Assembly (NCBI RefSeq): GCF_051014685.1
Contig: NC_135051.1
Coordinates: 15,519,557 to 15,583,556, forward strand
Reading direction: 5' to 3'
Source of the DNA: Ptiloglossa arizonensis
Lineage: Eukaryota > Arthropoda > Insecta > Hymenoptera > Colletidae
DNA: 64,000 bases
This document shows positions 1-13,483 of the stretch, in pieces (positions within the stretch are counted from its first letter, which is position 1; each line of letters begins with the position of its first letter). The notes under the pieces were generated by a model. It did no database searches. It was not told the origin of the DNA and saw only the letters and a program-made list of their open reading frames with translations. Made by a program: the position numbers and the translations under genes.

Positions 1-3000
1 TCTTTCGATAGAATTCCTCGTAATATTGAGTTACCATCAACGTTCAAATCTGTTTCATCGTATTTTGTTTCGTGCATAACTTTGAGGTTAGGTTTAAAAA
101 CAGTCCTTGATTGTACCTTGTCTTTACGCGTTTATTAACTTATTCTGACTGGATTCGTATGATTTTCTTTCAATTCTCATAATAAAAACGTTATAATAAT
201 GATAATATACTTAACAATCGATTAGAGAATATCTTAAAGTCGATAAATATACTCCTATAATTTTTGTTTATTCCTAATGTACAAAGAAGTAAAAAAGTAA
301 TTGAATAGAGAACAAAAAATACGCAGTTCAATGTGTAAAATTCAAAGTTTTAACCATATAAAAATAATCCTTTTTAGAAAAAAATTTAACTCGTAAAAAT
401 TAACAAAACCGTATTATAATTATCACCTATACAACGCGAAATACGAGATATTTGCTTGAAAATGCCTTTTCCTGAACAAATTGGTCTATAATTCGTTGCA
501 AAGAGAACTTTTTTTCAAAATCAATATTTCAACAAACGTAGAAAAATTGTCCACGAATATATTTTTTTCGTTATTATCTTTAATATTTTTATCGAAATGT
601 ATTCAGTAGGGGTTAAAAAATTCCTATAGAAATAATACGGAGTAGAAATATTTATAGAAATCGAAGCTGAAATACCACACCCCGGAAAGGTTAAGGTCTA
701 GGCAACCCTTAATTACGATCCGTGCAATAATATTCGAAATGCAAGCGTGAGAAAGGGGAGAAAGAATGCAGGAGGGCCTCGTTACGGAAATACTTGGCCC
801 GTGGGCGTCCTCTTCATCTGCATATCCCTCAACTTCGTGCGGTGAAAGCTCCACCAATCCCGTCTGCCACCGGTTAAGTTGACCGTCACGAAAATAGCGC
901 TACCCTCTTCGACGCGACGGGGATGCGACTTCTTTCAGTACGGCGCTCTTCACCGCAGAATAGGGCGTCCTCTCCATCGTTTGCTCGGCCTTCGTTTATC
1001 GCGGTTAAAGTAATTCCGCGTCAGTCGACGAATAGAACACCCACAGAGCTCACCAACCGTTACGAAATTTCCTTTCGAGTCTTCTATCCGGGGTTGACCT
1101 TGCGAAATGTCTTTTCACGTGTTGCCAACTATTTCGGCTGTTTCGGCTCGGAACACAGTCGGTTAGAAGAGTGTTTTGATATTGAGAGAAAGAAAAAAAT
1201 AAATAAAACTATCGGTATCGCGATGGGTTGTTTCGACCCTCCGTCGCGTTAAGTTAAACAAAAAGAAAAAACAGGAATTATTCTTTAATTGTTCATCCGT
1301 CCGTTTAATCGACACTCGAAAATAAACAATGGCCGAACCTGCTGGCCACTAGATGTCCCTCGAGGTAAAAACGTGAATTTTGTAAAATTTCCATTTTATT
1401 TGTCGAGTTCCCGATCGTTCTATACGATAGAAATTTTACGAGGTACACGGTGAATAACTAGTGACACAACCGTGGAGAAAGTGATTCTATGTAAAAAAAA
1501 TCAATCGAAACGTAATAATAAAGTTTGCTCGTAAGAGGCTCGGTTTTCGCGAGAATTGATTTGTTTGTACCGCGCGCGCGAATCACTCTCGGCTTTATGG
1601 AGTTTTCTGGGCGTTTTTTTTTTTTTTTATTGTATTTGTACGCGAATCGTGCAAAATTTATGGCACGAAAATAACATTTCTGGCTGGGAATTTGCAAACA
1701 TTGTACACGAACGCGATAGAGTTTTGGTAAAAATACGCGCGTGCCCCGTGCAACTTCGAAATCAATTTTCTCGAAAACTATACCGTGTACGAAAAAATTT
1801 CATTTTACGTTTTCGACTCATTTTTGCGTGTACAATCGTCTCGTATTCGTTGTATCGTTTGTCGAGCACATCCTCCAGTGATTCCCCTTCTGACTTCACA
1901 CGTTACTAAGTAACCAGTCGTTCCTCGTGTTAACCGGGTGCAACGAACGAGGTTCGCGTGCAATTATCAAGGTGCTGCTGTACATTAACACAAGAATACA
2001 ACACGTCGCGAAATTTACAAGCGTATTTTACCTCGCAGAACGAAGAAATTTTTACGAACGCCTGTCCACGAATCGTTTACTTTCAATTTACACGCGATTT
2101 TCTTAAAAATCGTAACGACAGTATCTTAATCCCTTAAATGCATAATTTTGTTGAAAATTTCAAATGAAATTGAAAAATGATTTTTCTCGTTACAGTAAGT
2201 AGATATTGGCTTGGAAATACATCAAAATTGTCAAGAATATGTGAAAATACAACATTCAATTTCTAATAACGTCTATATAAACGAAAAATAAATATGTTGC
2301 AGTTTTGTAACCATACGCGTTTAAAGATTAAAAACAAAAGTTTCGCGGATGTTCGTTAAACTTTTTTCCATAGATTCTTTTTTGAAATACAGAACACGTT
2401 TGTAGATTTTGTGATGTACCTTGAGATTCGTATATACATACATCACGTACAAGATGTTTCGAAACGATGTTTTAAGACTTAATTGGTTAATAGAATTTGC
2501 AAAATATCTTAATAAATATAATAACATGGATTCTTTGTTCGTAGGATTATACATACAGTAAAACTAATGATATCTTGACAGTATGGGGTATAGATAGTAT
2601 CGATTCGACACTGTATAGGCGACTTGAAAATGAGTATGTTTAAAGCAGACCATATTTCATACTGGCGGCCATTCATTTCGACACGTGGAACTACTATCAG
2701 GTCTAATAATTACCAAACTAAATTATCTCGAACTACAGCAATCAGAATTTCATATGCTCCTGCAATACAAGTACTTTAAGTGATTCATAACACTATTGGA
2801 CACGTAAATAATATTAATTGAAATTATTCATCGTATGAACTACGAAACGTGAACAATTCTGTGAAATATCTGATCGTACAAAGAACTGGACTATTAAAAT
2901 AACGAGCCAAATATCTTTAAAGGAATTATTTTATAAATCTTAACACGTACATTAAAACTTTTATTTAATTTTACGAGTTCTATTGAACCAGTGGAATCTT

Positions 3001-5071
3001 GATTCGTTGTTCTCAAACACCCTATACAGGATTGAGAATCGTCAAAAAGCGTTTGCAAATTTCTCGAAAACTCGACAAATTTCGATATCGTTTTTCTCGA
3101 AAACAATTCTATTTGTATCTATCTCGACTTATTTTTAAACGAAGAATCATTCGTGATCTTTTGCATCGCAAATTCGATTCCGTTCGATTCTGTATATTTA
3201 AGGACACCAGACGCCTCGATCGACAAACGTATTTGGGGAATGTCTTTCTCCTATTTTTGAGCGAATATCTCGCCTCTGAGAGGTGATCGGTTCGACCCTG
3301 CATTTTTAAACACACTAGACGCTTCGATCGTCAAATCCTCGCCGACTAATGAACTTAACCAGTCGACACACTGTAACTAGACCAACTGCAAATCGATCTT
3401 GAACGTCGCGAAAACGAGGTTCGTGCAATTCGTCGGGATCGACTTCTGCATCTTGCGTTTTGCAATTCGTGCCAGAGATTAATCAACGTCCCAATCTGAA
3501 TGTTCCATTCAAATCGGTATCATTAGGAAAGTATTTCTCAGAATATCTACTGTTCACGATTATCAAACACGACTATCTGCAATCTAGATTCCAGACTGTG
3601 CAAGGTATCTCAAAAAGCATCAAGAATTGCTTCTTTCAAAAATTCCCTCTTTGGATCACGAACGATATTAGCAATAATTATTCGTAATCTAATATAGGAA
3701 ATATTGAAATATTTCCTCTAACCGTGTCACATACATTTAAAGAACACTTACATTCTGCCCGATAAATTAGATTCTACGAGCACTTTCCGAAAATAGCTTC
3801 CAATCCGAAAAATAGAGTTTCATCTGACACTAAGTACCTTATATGTGAAATATCGTGAATAAAAATAACAATTTTTAACATTTCAACCACGATGAAAGTA
3901 TATAAGAAACGCAAAACAATAACAATACCAACGAATTGATCGAAACAAATCTACAATAATTTGATAAGTTGGGAAAAATTAATCATTCGGAAAAAGAATC
4001 TTTGAATAGTTTCTCGTTCCGAGTGATCTTACAATTGCGAGTCAAGTTTCGCGCCTTTTACTTAATTCTCGACTTCTTCGAGCAAAATGGATGCTCAAAC
4101 TCTTATTTCCAGCCAAGATACAAATATTTCTGCAACAAAAAAATCCCTCGACACCTTGATCGGTGGTAAACTCTGCAGTCCGTAAACTCCTCCACTCGAT
4201 ACCATTAGGTGCTCGTTGAGGCCAAAGAGCTTCGAAAGCACTAACTAGTCTTCCGCCTCTAAGGGAGACATTTAAACCATCCGAGTTAAACCATTCGCCA
4301 ATATTTCCGGAGACGAGCGACAGAGACTTCTTCCGCTTCCGATACTTCCGATTTCCTTCGATTTTATTCTTTCTTTAGTTCAAGTTGTACCCGATTCTAA
4401 GCGTCTGCACGATACAAGCCATTCCAGCTAGAAAGAAAGAGCGAAGCTCGCAAACTACCATCACTGCTCCTCGAGTCCACACTCTACTTATCCTCCCCGT
4501 ATCACCACCGTATATCCCTCGTAGTCTTTCTTTTCCCCCTGTTCCCCGTATTCTCCGTGACCAATTCCTCTACATGGATAAAAAAGAAAGAAAAAAAATC
4601 GTTGATCCTCGAAAAAGACAAAAAGAAAAAACCAAACAAAATTGCCGCTACCAGAGACGTCTGTTTCTCCCAGGTGAACAACCGACGCGGTCGAAATCGT
4701 AATCGCGAAGGTCGTAGCCGTGGCGCAATTCCCGGCGCGACGAAAAGGAAAAATGTAAAAAAATCAATCATCCTCCTCGAGGAACGACACGGCAATTCCC
4801 TTCGCGTGATTAAACGTATACGTCCCTGGAAGCAACGGAACACGACTCTCCCTTCTGGTTGTCCTCGTAACGTGGCTGCCCACGCACGCGTGAATATCGC
4901 CGGCCTACGCACGCGTAAATATTGTCGGTAGCACGTTACTACCCCCGATCTTCCCCATCCCAGTGTTCCCCTACCCCCTCCCCCTAACCCCTCCGTCCCC
5001 TCGCGAGCCAATCGGATACACGTAATTGCGCCAGCCGGCTGACGCTTCTCTCCATTCCATTTCCCGAGCAG
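1..5071 (+). other. Presumed neurexin intron or upstream non-coding DNA
   Basis: No exon of a known family is recognisable here. Open frames are short and low in complexity or arginine-rich, which I read as by-products of CpG-containing non-coding DNA. Two stretches near 1760-1830 and 3050-3140 share TTCTCGAAAAC-type words and look like copies of a dispersed repeat. A GA-rich tract lies just downstream of the first neurexin exon at about 5368-5388. The stretch directly precedes a neurexin internal exon that begins with a strong polypyrimidine acceptor, so most of it is inferred to be neurexin intron. The rest of that gene lies off the left edge of the window. Confidence 0.5.
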
Positions 5072-8000
5072 ATTCCAGCTCGGTGACGTACACGACAGCC
5101 CGCGAGTACACGACCAGCCACATCAGCACGCAAACGTCTCCAAGCTCGCCGTCGACATCGACCCGGGACATCGTCACCGTCTCCGTCCAGTACAATGTGT
5201 CGACCACAGACCCCGAGACCAGTCACGCCAGGTGAGTTCCTCGGTTGTCGTACGGACACCCCGCGGCGATACCCAAATATTACGCTCGTCGCCTCTACGT
5301 TCGAAGGGGGACAGCTACGTGAACGCGGGGAGGGGGAAAGGAGCCGAGTTAAGTGAGACAGAGAGTGTGAGAGAGAGAGAGAGGGTGGGGGGATCGTACT
5401 CGTGGTTTTTCTCGGAGCATGTCGGTTCGAGAAGTTGACGGTGTTTTATTTTTGTTTTTGTTTTTCTTCCCAACCACCCGATAGCGATTATGTGTAGCGG
5501 AAGGTTTTTTTCTGGCGATTGTGAGTATAGTAAATTTCTTTTTTTTATTTATGTAATACACTACTCTTTGATCTTTGATTGTATTGTATTTTTCATGGTA
5601 TTCCGGTTTTCCGGACTCGTGTTTTTCTTTGCGGTACATCGGTTCCGGAAGTGACGTTGCACGGTGTTTTCTTTTTCTTTTTTTTTTTTAGAGAGATTGT
5701 ACGAATCGTAAGGTTCTTTTTCGGTGGCGATTGTTTATACCGCAAGTTTGTTTCTTGTGTTTATAGTAAGGTATTTTTTTTTATGTAATATAATACTTTT
5801 TGATCGCTGGTTGTATCTTTTGTGGTGTACTGAGTATTGGTGCGAGACTCGTGGTTTTTCTCGGTTCGCGAAGTCGACGTTCAAAGATGTTTTCTTTACT
5901 TTTTTCAAGAACGATCGTGTCCATTGTATGTTTCTTTCTCCAGGGTCGATTTGTGTCTATCGAAATTTTTTGTTCGACCGAGGCTATTGTACCCGCCATA
6001 AGTTTTTTCTTTGTCCAAAGGCAATTGTGTCTATCGTCGACTTTTCCTCATATAAAAGATATAATAATTTTCGAATCCGCGAATGTATTTTTATCTGGTA
6101 TTTTGTTCGTCGATAAGAGTCTCGTGAAAAGTTAAACAAGTTTTTCTGTTTCAATTTAAATTACTGGAATACGCAGAGTGTTTGTTTTACCTCATAAAAT
6201 GTGTTCTTAACAAAATTATTCGATCCGGAGGAAGACGTACATATTTATAAATAATTTTCCGCTATGCTTCGTATCGAACAATATTCGTAAGAACATTTTT
6301 TCGATATCATCGGCCATTTGTGGGATAGTTCACCTGTGTTGATATCAGATACCCTCTAAAAAATTAAGTAATTTTAATTTAACGCTGATTCGATAATTAT
6401 TAACACCAACTTCTTGAATCCATGAGATCGGTAGCAAATCGTTATAACCGTGGACTGGAAAAATAAATGTTTTGAAAACTATTGTTACTGTTAATACTAG
6501 AAGCACGATACGCAGACATTTTATCGCTACTATATTAATTAAGTTTACGGAATATTTTGTAATTGTAAAATAATGCCTTTTCTCCCAGCATTGAGGTATA
6601 ACTTCGCGCAACATTGTGGACATTGCGTATAAATATTTAAATTTTCGCATACATATGTCGAAATTAAAGATAAATTATTCACCTGTTTTGGGGGTGTACC
6701 GCGGTCGTGGATAACCAAAACTGTGATTAAGCAGTCCGATTGGATTTAGCGGTTTGGTTAGTTAACTGTTCTAACCGATTCAGTCGGCTCGCTGAACTAA
6801 CTTGCAAAATTGATTCAACATTGCAATTTCCAACTACGGTCGAATGACCGCGAGCTATTTTACTTTTAAACAATGTTTTTATTCCATTATTTCGCTTTAT
6901 AAACAATTTTCGAATGGAGTTTCCACGCGTTTTACCACAGATCGTTTGAAATCGCTTTTTAATTCTATAATTCTCTTTCGATGAAAATTTTCAAATATTT
7001 ACGGAATATTTGAAAGAAGAATTTAATGTGTAAAATTGCAATGCATCGAATTTTATAATTTCATACGACAAACTTCTAAGTATTCCGTTTTAAAAAGTCG
7101 TCAAACATATAAATACAAGGGTTGAATGGCAAATGGTACCATAGTGTTCGTAACTTTAAATAAGGATACTTTAATAAACGGGATTAAGAATTTTATTTAT
7201 ATTTACTTTTGCATATAATCATCACCATTGATGCAGTTAAACCAATAGTAAACAAGTTACCAGAAACTATCCTAAAACTCCATGCTCAACCAGATTCAGA
7301 CAGTTTGGAAACCCAAGAAAGAAATTTCTTGCAAAAGGACTGATCAAGGTCAGCCTAGTAGCCCTAACCTTGATTCAATGTGACCTATCATAAACGTAAT
7401 TCCAGATCTAATGCATACCTATTGGAAGTCCACGTACCTCACGAACCATCAAAGACATAATTATAGAGTTAGGTCTCGTTGTACCGCCTCAATCACTATC
7501 CTGTTCAGATTCAGAGCCATGACTCTACCACCTTTTTCCAAAATTGAATACCTTCGTGAAAATGCATTCGATTCGAACGAAAAGCTAGAAAAACTGTCAG
7601 GATCTGAGTGAGAGAATTTGTAAAATATCTGGTTTCCATCAACAGAAAGATATAATACAATGTGTCCAGAAGGAAACCGAATATTTTTACCAGTATACTT
7701 AATAAATCATTTTGCACGAAAAGAGTCACATACATTATGGACTTTGATCCATTAATGTTTCATTTACTTCAAACAAATAGATTCTAGATATACGTAATTG
7801 GACTAGATTATCAATTTTTTTTACTTTACGTGTATTTCCTAACTGATTCTACTCGTATGAGCTAAAGGAGGTGTTCGAACTAACGACCCTCCTCCCGTAA
7901 ACATATATCCATTCGAGGTTTTAACGATCGTTGTCACTCCATTCTAGTAATTTCATTTCCGATGGCGTCACTTGCAACAGTCTACTGCTCACCCATTATC

Positions 8001-9315
8001 TCGGAAACGAATCAACCGAGATCTGTAGTGTGCATGACCTTTTCGATTTAGTATGACCTACCAAACGTACTAACGAAGTTATTCAATTTCCTCCTGGACA
8101 CCTTATATATATATATATGATATATATATCAGATCGTTCCATAGGTTCGTGTATTCTTATCTCGGTAAATTGTATTCCAAAGAAGTACGTACCACAAAAA
8201 AATACTAATCATCCACACAGAGTCTATCGTTGAATCAGTGACCCCTTCGTAGAAATATTTCCAGCATCGATACTGACATTTATAAATTGTTGTTCGTCTC
8301 CAGATGTTGTCTCAATGTCGGAGTAAACGCTATCATAAATTTCGTCGATACTCGCCGCAACCTGCGTAGCGTGTTCCCCTTTATCAAATTCTGAGCGAGC
8401 GTAACACGAACTCTCGTTTCATTCGTGTCAAATTGAAAAATATCAATCTCTCAGACTCGCTTCAACACCCAACGGAAGACTGAATATAAAGAGACAACGA
8501 ACATCTTACAATTCACCGACAATTTGCAGGACCGTATCTACATATTAGGTTGTTCGAAAAGTCATTTCGTTTTTTTGGTGAAAATGAAACACGATATTTT
8601 TAGAGCGTATAAACATCTTATTAAATTCTATATTCTCCATTTTGGAGAACGAAATGACTTTCCGAACAACCCGATATATTTACATCGAGTTAAATACTCG
8701 AAGATTTACGAAACGACCAGATACAGTTGACAAAAGCGATTTTCCAGTCTCGTTCAACCAATCGTCCTTATTAACAGTTACGAAATTAGGTACGTTACGT
8801 TCGATTCTCACGTACCCTCCCTCCCTTCCTCCCGTGTGTTCACGTAGCGTGAGCTTTTAAAAAATTCTAAACAATGTTGTTCAAACTCTTGCAGTAGCAT
8901 CGTGACGCAGCGATCGACGACCGTGACGACCCAAACCACCACCACGGAAATGACGGACCCACCGCGGCCCCCTCCGCCCCCGATACACTCACCGATGCCG
9001 ACACCGCCGAAGAACAACAACAACAAGAGGATAACGTCCGAAGCGGCGGAGAACGCCGCCCTGATAATCGGTATCATAGCGACGACGTTGATCGCGATCG
9101 TTCTGATCATCCTGATCATCCTCAAGTTCAAGAACCGCCCGGAGACCAGCTACAAGGTCGACGAGACGAAGACCTTCTGTCAGGACCCGAACGCCGCATT
9201 GCTGGGCGCGGCCGGGTCCGGGCAGCCGTTCAACGGCGCCCTGAAGAACGGGGCGAATTGCAGCAAAGTCAACAAGAAACGAGAACTGATAGACATCAAA
9301 GAGTGGTACGTGTAG
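5072..9315 (+). CDS. Nrx-1: Neurexin, last two coding exons (stalk, membrane segment, cytoplasmic tail)
   Basis: Neurexins are presynaptic single-pass adhesion proteins that bind neuroligins outside the cell and PDZ scaffolds inside. Only the 3' end is present: exons 5072-5231 and 8895-9315. The first follows a pyrimidine-rich tract ending in GAGCAG and ends at a GTGAGT donor; the second follows CTCTTGCAG. Joining them completes a serine codon (AG|T) and keeps frame. The product starts with a Ser/Thr-rich stalk (SVTYTTAREYTTSHIS, then VTTQTTTTEM), as expected for the O-glycosylated neurexin stalk. A proline run (RPPPPPPIHSP) follows, then a membrane helix of about 24 residues beginning ENAALIIGIIATT, a positive stop-transfer KFKNR, and about 60 cytoplasmic residues ending IDIKEWYV. 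The -EWYV end is a PDZ ligand of the neurexin type. The LNS/EGF ectodomain exons lie to the left of the window. Assignment to the family is firm; the 5' boundary of the first exon could be a few bases off. Confidence 0.85.
7659..8104. mobile_element. Terminal-inverted-repeat (foldback) MITE inside the neurexin intron
   Basis: The left end, around AATGTGTCCAGAAGGAAACC, and the reverse complement of the right end, around AAGGTGTCCAGGAGGAAATT, match at about 21 of 25 positions. Weaker inverted similarity continues inward for roughly 50 further bases. TA dinucleotides flank both ends. The element is about 446 bp with no coding capacity, so it is inferred to be a non-autonomous TIR element. Its size and end structure resemble those of the two other foldback elements at 13049-13483 and 19908-20374. 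The family name is unknown to me. Confidence 0.6.
8545..8674. mobile_element. Mariner-type MITE, 130 bp, with TA target duplication
   Basis: The element starts TTAGGTTGTTCGAAAAGTCA, and its right end reads TCGGGTTGTTCGGAAAGTCA on the opposite strand. The inverted repeats are about 27 bp with few mismatches. It is bounded by TA on each side (8543-8544 and 8675-8676), the target duplication of Tc1/mariner elements. TTAGGTTG is a common terminus for mariner elements in insects. The interior is only about 75 bp and AT-rich with no transposase, so it would need a transposase in trans. It sits in the last neurexin intron, about 220 bp before the final exon. Confidence 0.8.
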
Positions 9316-10176
9316 AGACGGCCCGTATCCGAGATCGTCCTGTACGCGTGCGCAACGCGCGCGCTTCGGTCCCGCGTGCCGTGTGCCCAGACACGGTACG
9401 GGCCCAAGGGACGCGTGACGAGCCACTTTTTAGATTCGTCGTCGGTGCTAATCGAGAGGCCACCGTGTTCGTATCGATGGATGTAAGAACAGTGTTGACC
9501 GCAGGGATGGAGAGAAGACAGTGGTCGAAACGCGCGATCGTACGAACTATGTCGAAGTCGGCAAGGTAGGGATTCTTCGAGCGCGTGACACTTGCGGAGG
9601 GTACGGAGGGTTAAACCCTTCGGGGCGTATCCGACGTTTCTCGCGTCGGTGACGATCGAACCTCGACGACAATGGACGACGACGGAACCGAGACAGGATT
9701 CGAACGGTGTTCTAGACATATCGTCGCGTGGATCGACGGAGCCCAAGACTGACTCGTGTGCCGGGACGGCAGCAAAACGGCAAAGGGGAACGACGAATCG
9801 TCGCGGACGTGTCCTACGAAGTCCAACGAGGACGTCCTGAGCGCCGACGGAGGGACCGGACCGTCGAGTTGTCGCTTCGTCGGAGCTCGAGAATTCGTTT
9901 CTAACACTTTACCGACCGGGGAAGCCCCCGTGCGCCCGTAGCGCCAGAACGACGAGATCGGGAACCCTCGAGACACGGGTCCGGGGATTGGGGTGGGGGT
10001 TAGGGAGACTGGGTGGGGAATCTTTCGTCGCGTAGTCTTTGGAAATCAAACTTCTTCCTTGTTGCCCACGTACCACGTTAGTCGTGTATCATACTTATTG
10101 TATATGACAGATTTATTATGTACTATAAATAACGCTCACGTGCACGATCCTTCTTTAGATCACGTTGAAACGATTC

Positions 10177-10581
10177 GACCTCGATAGAAACTTTATTGCT
10201 TTAGACAAAAATAAACCGATCGTCGTTTGGTATGGGTCTGGTTGTGGGTGGGGAGGGACGGGAGGATCACCGTGTTTCGAGGGTCGAGAGCGTGCTTTTC
10301 GTTCGAAGCCACATGTCCAGTAATGTACACGACGAGTGCGAGAAAGTGTCGGAACTAAGAAAAAACGTAAGAACGAAAGTATCAATGCGAACGATCGTAT
10401 TCTAGCGATTAACGAACTTACTTGTTGTATAGAAGAAAACTATATATATGTACATATATATATATTTTACGTGCATGCATGTGTATGTACATATATATAT
10501 ACATGCGTACATATACATATATATATATATCTATACATATCCGATATTTATCGATTATGTTATGCGTGTAAATTGTTTATC
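10177..10581. repeat. Tandem duplication, copy 1 (405 bp)
   Basis: The copy begins at GACCTCGATA and ends at AAATTGTTTATC. It aligns along its whole length with 10605-10974. Blocks shared with copy 2 include GTGTTTCGAGGGTCGAG, TCCAGTAATGTACAC and CCGATATTTATCGATTATG. The extra length against copy 2 comes mainly from an expanded TA/GTACATA tract at about 10440-10545. It is not coding; similar short open frames on the minus strand of both copies simply reflect the duplication. Confidence 0.85.
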
Positions 10582-10604
10582 CTGACCCAACCTAACCCAA
10601 CCCA

Positions 10605-10974
10605 GACCTCGATAAAGACGTTGCTTTAGACAGAAATAACCGATCGTCGACGGGTGTGGGTAGGGGGGAGGGAGAGATAGACGCCGTGTTTCGAGGGTCG
10701 AGCGTGCTTTCCGTTCGAACCACAAGTCCAGTAATGTACACACGGGAAACGAGAAAGTGTTGGAACTAAGAAAAAGCGTAAGAACGAAAGTATCAAAGCG
10801 AACGATCCTATTCTAGCGATTAACAAACTTCATTGTTGTATAGAAGAAGAAGAAGAAAAAATTATGTACATATGTATGTATACATATATCGTATGCATAT
10901 TACGCATACATGTATACATACACGTATACGTATCCGATATTTATCGATTATGTTATGCGTGTAAATTGTTTATC
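10605..10974. repeat. Tandem duplication, copy 2 (370 bp)
   Basis: This is the direct repeat of 10177-10581 in the same orientation. It is separated from copy 1 by a 23-bp linker rich in CCTAACCCAACCC-type words. It differs by point substitutions and by a contracted TA-rich tract with an added GAA run, so the duplication is not recent. Confidence 0.85.
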
Positions 10975-13048
10975 AAATTATATAGATTTTATTAACAGCG
11001 TGGAAGAACGTGCGTGTACGTGTACGTATGTACGTGTGTACGTGTGTGTTCGTGAGAGCCGCGTTGTTTCGATTCGAACCGTGGAACAACGACTCGAGCA
11101 ACGTCGGTGTGCCGACGCGTAAGTTTTACTCGCGCGAGAGCACTCGGAGGACACTGTCGAGCAGACGACAACCGCCTATACCGTGTCCGGAGACGCTTAC
11201 GCGTGTAAACGGGGTGTGAATGCTGCAACGTTGCCAAGAAACGAATCGAGCGACGTTTCACCGGTGTTTAACCCTTTGACGTCCGTTACGCCTTTCGGTT
11301 GACCCGCCCCCCCGACTGTTTGTCAGGTCTTTTCCACTTGTTCGATGTTTCCGTACTCGTTTCGTGTCGCTGCGATATCGTTCGGATACTTTTTCGGTGC
11401 TTCTCTAACTGTCACCAACTCGAGACTGAGTCGCGACAATTGTACGGGCCGCGTGACGTAACGATTCAATGTACCGTGAGTCACGTAACTCCGAACGATG
11501 GTATTGCACGGTGCAACCTCGATGAACGCAACCTCGATAAACGTAACCTCGATAATTGCACGAGGATGTCGTTCGTTGCGTCGCGTTGACGCACGGAACG
11601 AAGTTTGGAATGGAAGTAACAGGTGGCAGTGATCAAAAGTATAATAAGTGTGCCCGTTATTGAATTGGTCGAATCGTTGCATAAACCTCGATACTTGCAC
11701 CCGTTTCCCGAGAACAATCGAGGCTCTACCGTGCAACCTGTCGTACGAGTCAGGTTGGACGACGATTTTGATAAATGTACGATCGACGATATCAGCTTTG
11801 AAACAGTGCATCGAAACGTGTTTCTTCTCAAAGAATGTAACTACTTTTTGGACAAATTCGAGAAAGTTAATCTATCGTTGCACCTGGTCGACGACTCGCA
11901 GTATGATAATTCGTTGCGCCTTGTAGCCTCTTTTGAAAAAGGAAATAGTTACATGAATTACGGCAAGAATTACGAATTTTATCTATCTCCGATTCGACTC
12001 TGATAAGACTAAGACGCGATCTGTCCCGCTCCGATTGTAACGAGCTTTTGCAGGAAAGTAGCGCACAGGATCTCTATTGTAATATGTAAAACATTAGATG
12101 CAGACGCTCGATGATACAACAAATATAAATAATTAAAGTTACACACCTTGCGGTATGCGTAGCGTATGTGCGATACCAGTCATTGAAATCGTTGTATCGT
12201 GAATTAAATAAACGAGTGATTCTTGTGCTCAGGGTCGCGGGTTCGAATCCAGATTCACCGAATATTTTTTTTTTTTCTTTTTTACCCCGATTTTATTCAC
12301 AATCGCGACACACTCGAGCGTTTGCGCATAATTTTTGTACACGTGACAACCGTAATCTGTAATCCAACGTTCCGCAAAAGCGTGTCGAAATCGAGAAGGG
12401 ACAGTGTGGAATTGCAATGCAATTTAACGCGAACGCACGTTCCAACGGTTCTAGAAACCGGGGATAATTATGCGACAGTTGGAGAGGCAGAAACCGCGAC
12501 AGTTAAAGCGGCACCGCTTTCTCTTTTTAGACGTTTTTACTTCTGTGCATCTTGTTCGACGTTCCTTTGATATTTCTTGAACGTTTCTGTGATACTTCGT
12601 AGACATTTCGCTTGTATATCTCCATGTACTTGTGCCCCCCCCCCCATGAAGATCCATCTGAATAAAGTTTTCTCCGTGAATAAACTTTCGTACTCGCAAG
12701 AACCAAGAGATTGGACCGTCGACGTCCGTCCTCGACCAAAGGGCTCCAAAGGGTTAACTATACTGGCGCAGAGCACAGGACACCGCGAATATCCAGTCCT
12801 ATCGGGCTCTATCGTCCCCTACCTTGGAAACTTCCTGGAAGTCCACCTCTTCCAGCAGTCGTTGATCAAATCTTATCACGGTGTCGTTAAAAGCTTGCTC
12901 CCAACGCGAGCTTCCTTTAAAACGCGACGAAACTCACCGCCAGCGGAAATCTATATTTTCGTATCCACTCAGCTCGATGTATCCTAATTTGCAATCGTGT
13001 CCCAAGACTAGTGCTAACTTCTTCATGACGTACCTGTGCCAGGTCAGT

Positions 13049-13483
13049 TGCGCAGAGTGAGTCGACAAGAACCATTATTATCCGAAATATCTCCTTATCT
13101 ATCCATTAAATAAAAAAAAACCATCGCGTACGAAATACATTGTATCCAATGGAGCCCCTTAAACGATTTCTTAAATCGTATATTTTCAGAGATATCGAGG
13201 TGAGCTCGAATTTTTCAAACAACGTTACATATTTTTTCAAGATCCACTCAAAATTACATTATCGGTCATTGAATTCGACTTTTTATCAGCAATGCTAAAA
13301 TGCAGAGTGGTTAAAAAATTCAAGGTTACCTAGATATCTCTGAAAATGTAGGAAACGATTGAAGAGGCACTCGTTCGATAGACACCCTTAAATGCAATTC
13401 ATATCGTGACAAAACGTTCTTTCATCGAATCGATGGTCAACGAGATACTTCGAACAGCAGTTCTCATTGACTCACCCTGTATA
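13049..13483. mobile_element. Nested inverted-repeat (foldback) MITE
   Basis: The right end reads TATACAGGGTGAGTCA on the opposite strand. The left end reads CAGAGTGAGTC on the + strand, followed by matching AGAAC and TATCTC blocks. A second, inner inverted repeat pairs ATTTTCAGAGATATC at about 13182-13196 with its complement at about 13333-13347. Both flanks of that block (AATCG outside, GAATTTTT inside) also match. The element is about 435 bp and without coding capacity. CAGGGTG termini are familiar to me from small hymenopteran elements, which is a recollection and not a search result. Confidence 0.6.

Noticed and set aside
4500..5260. Overlapping open frames on both strands upstream of the neurexin exon
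   Set aside because: They are Arg/Lys-rich and mutually overlapping with no family resemblance, typical of GC-richer non-coding DNA.
12225..12265. tRNA B-box-like GGTTCGAATCC followed by a T-run
   Set aside because: The T stem does not pair beyond two bases and no A box or acceptor stem is found. It is not a tRNA; at best a decayed tRNA-derived remnant.
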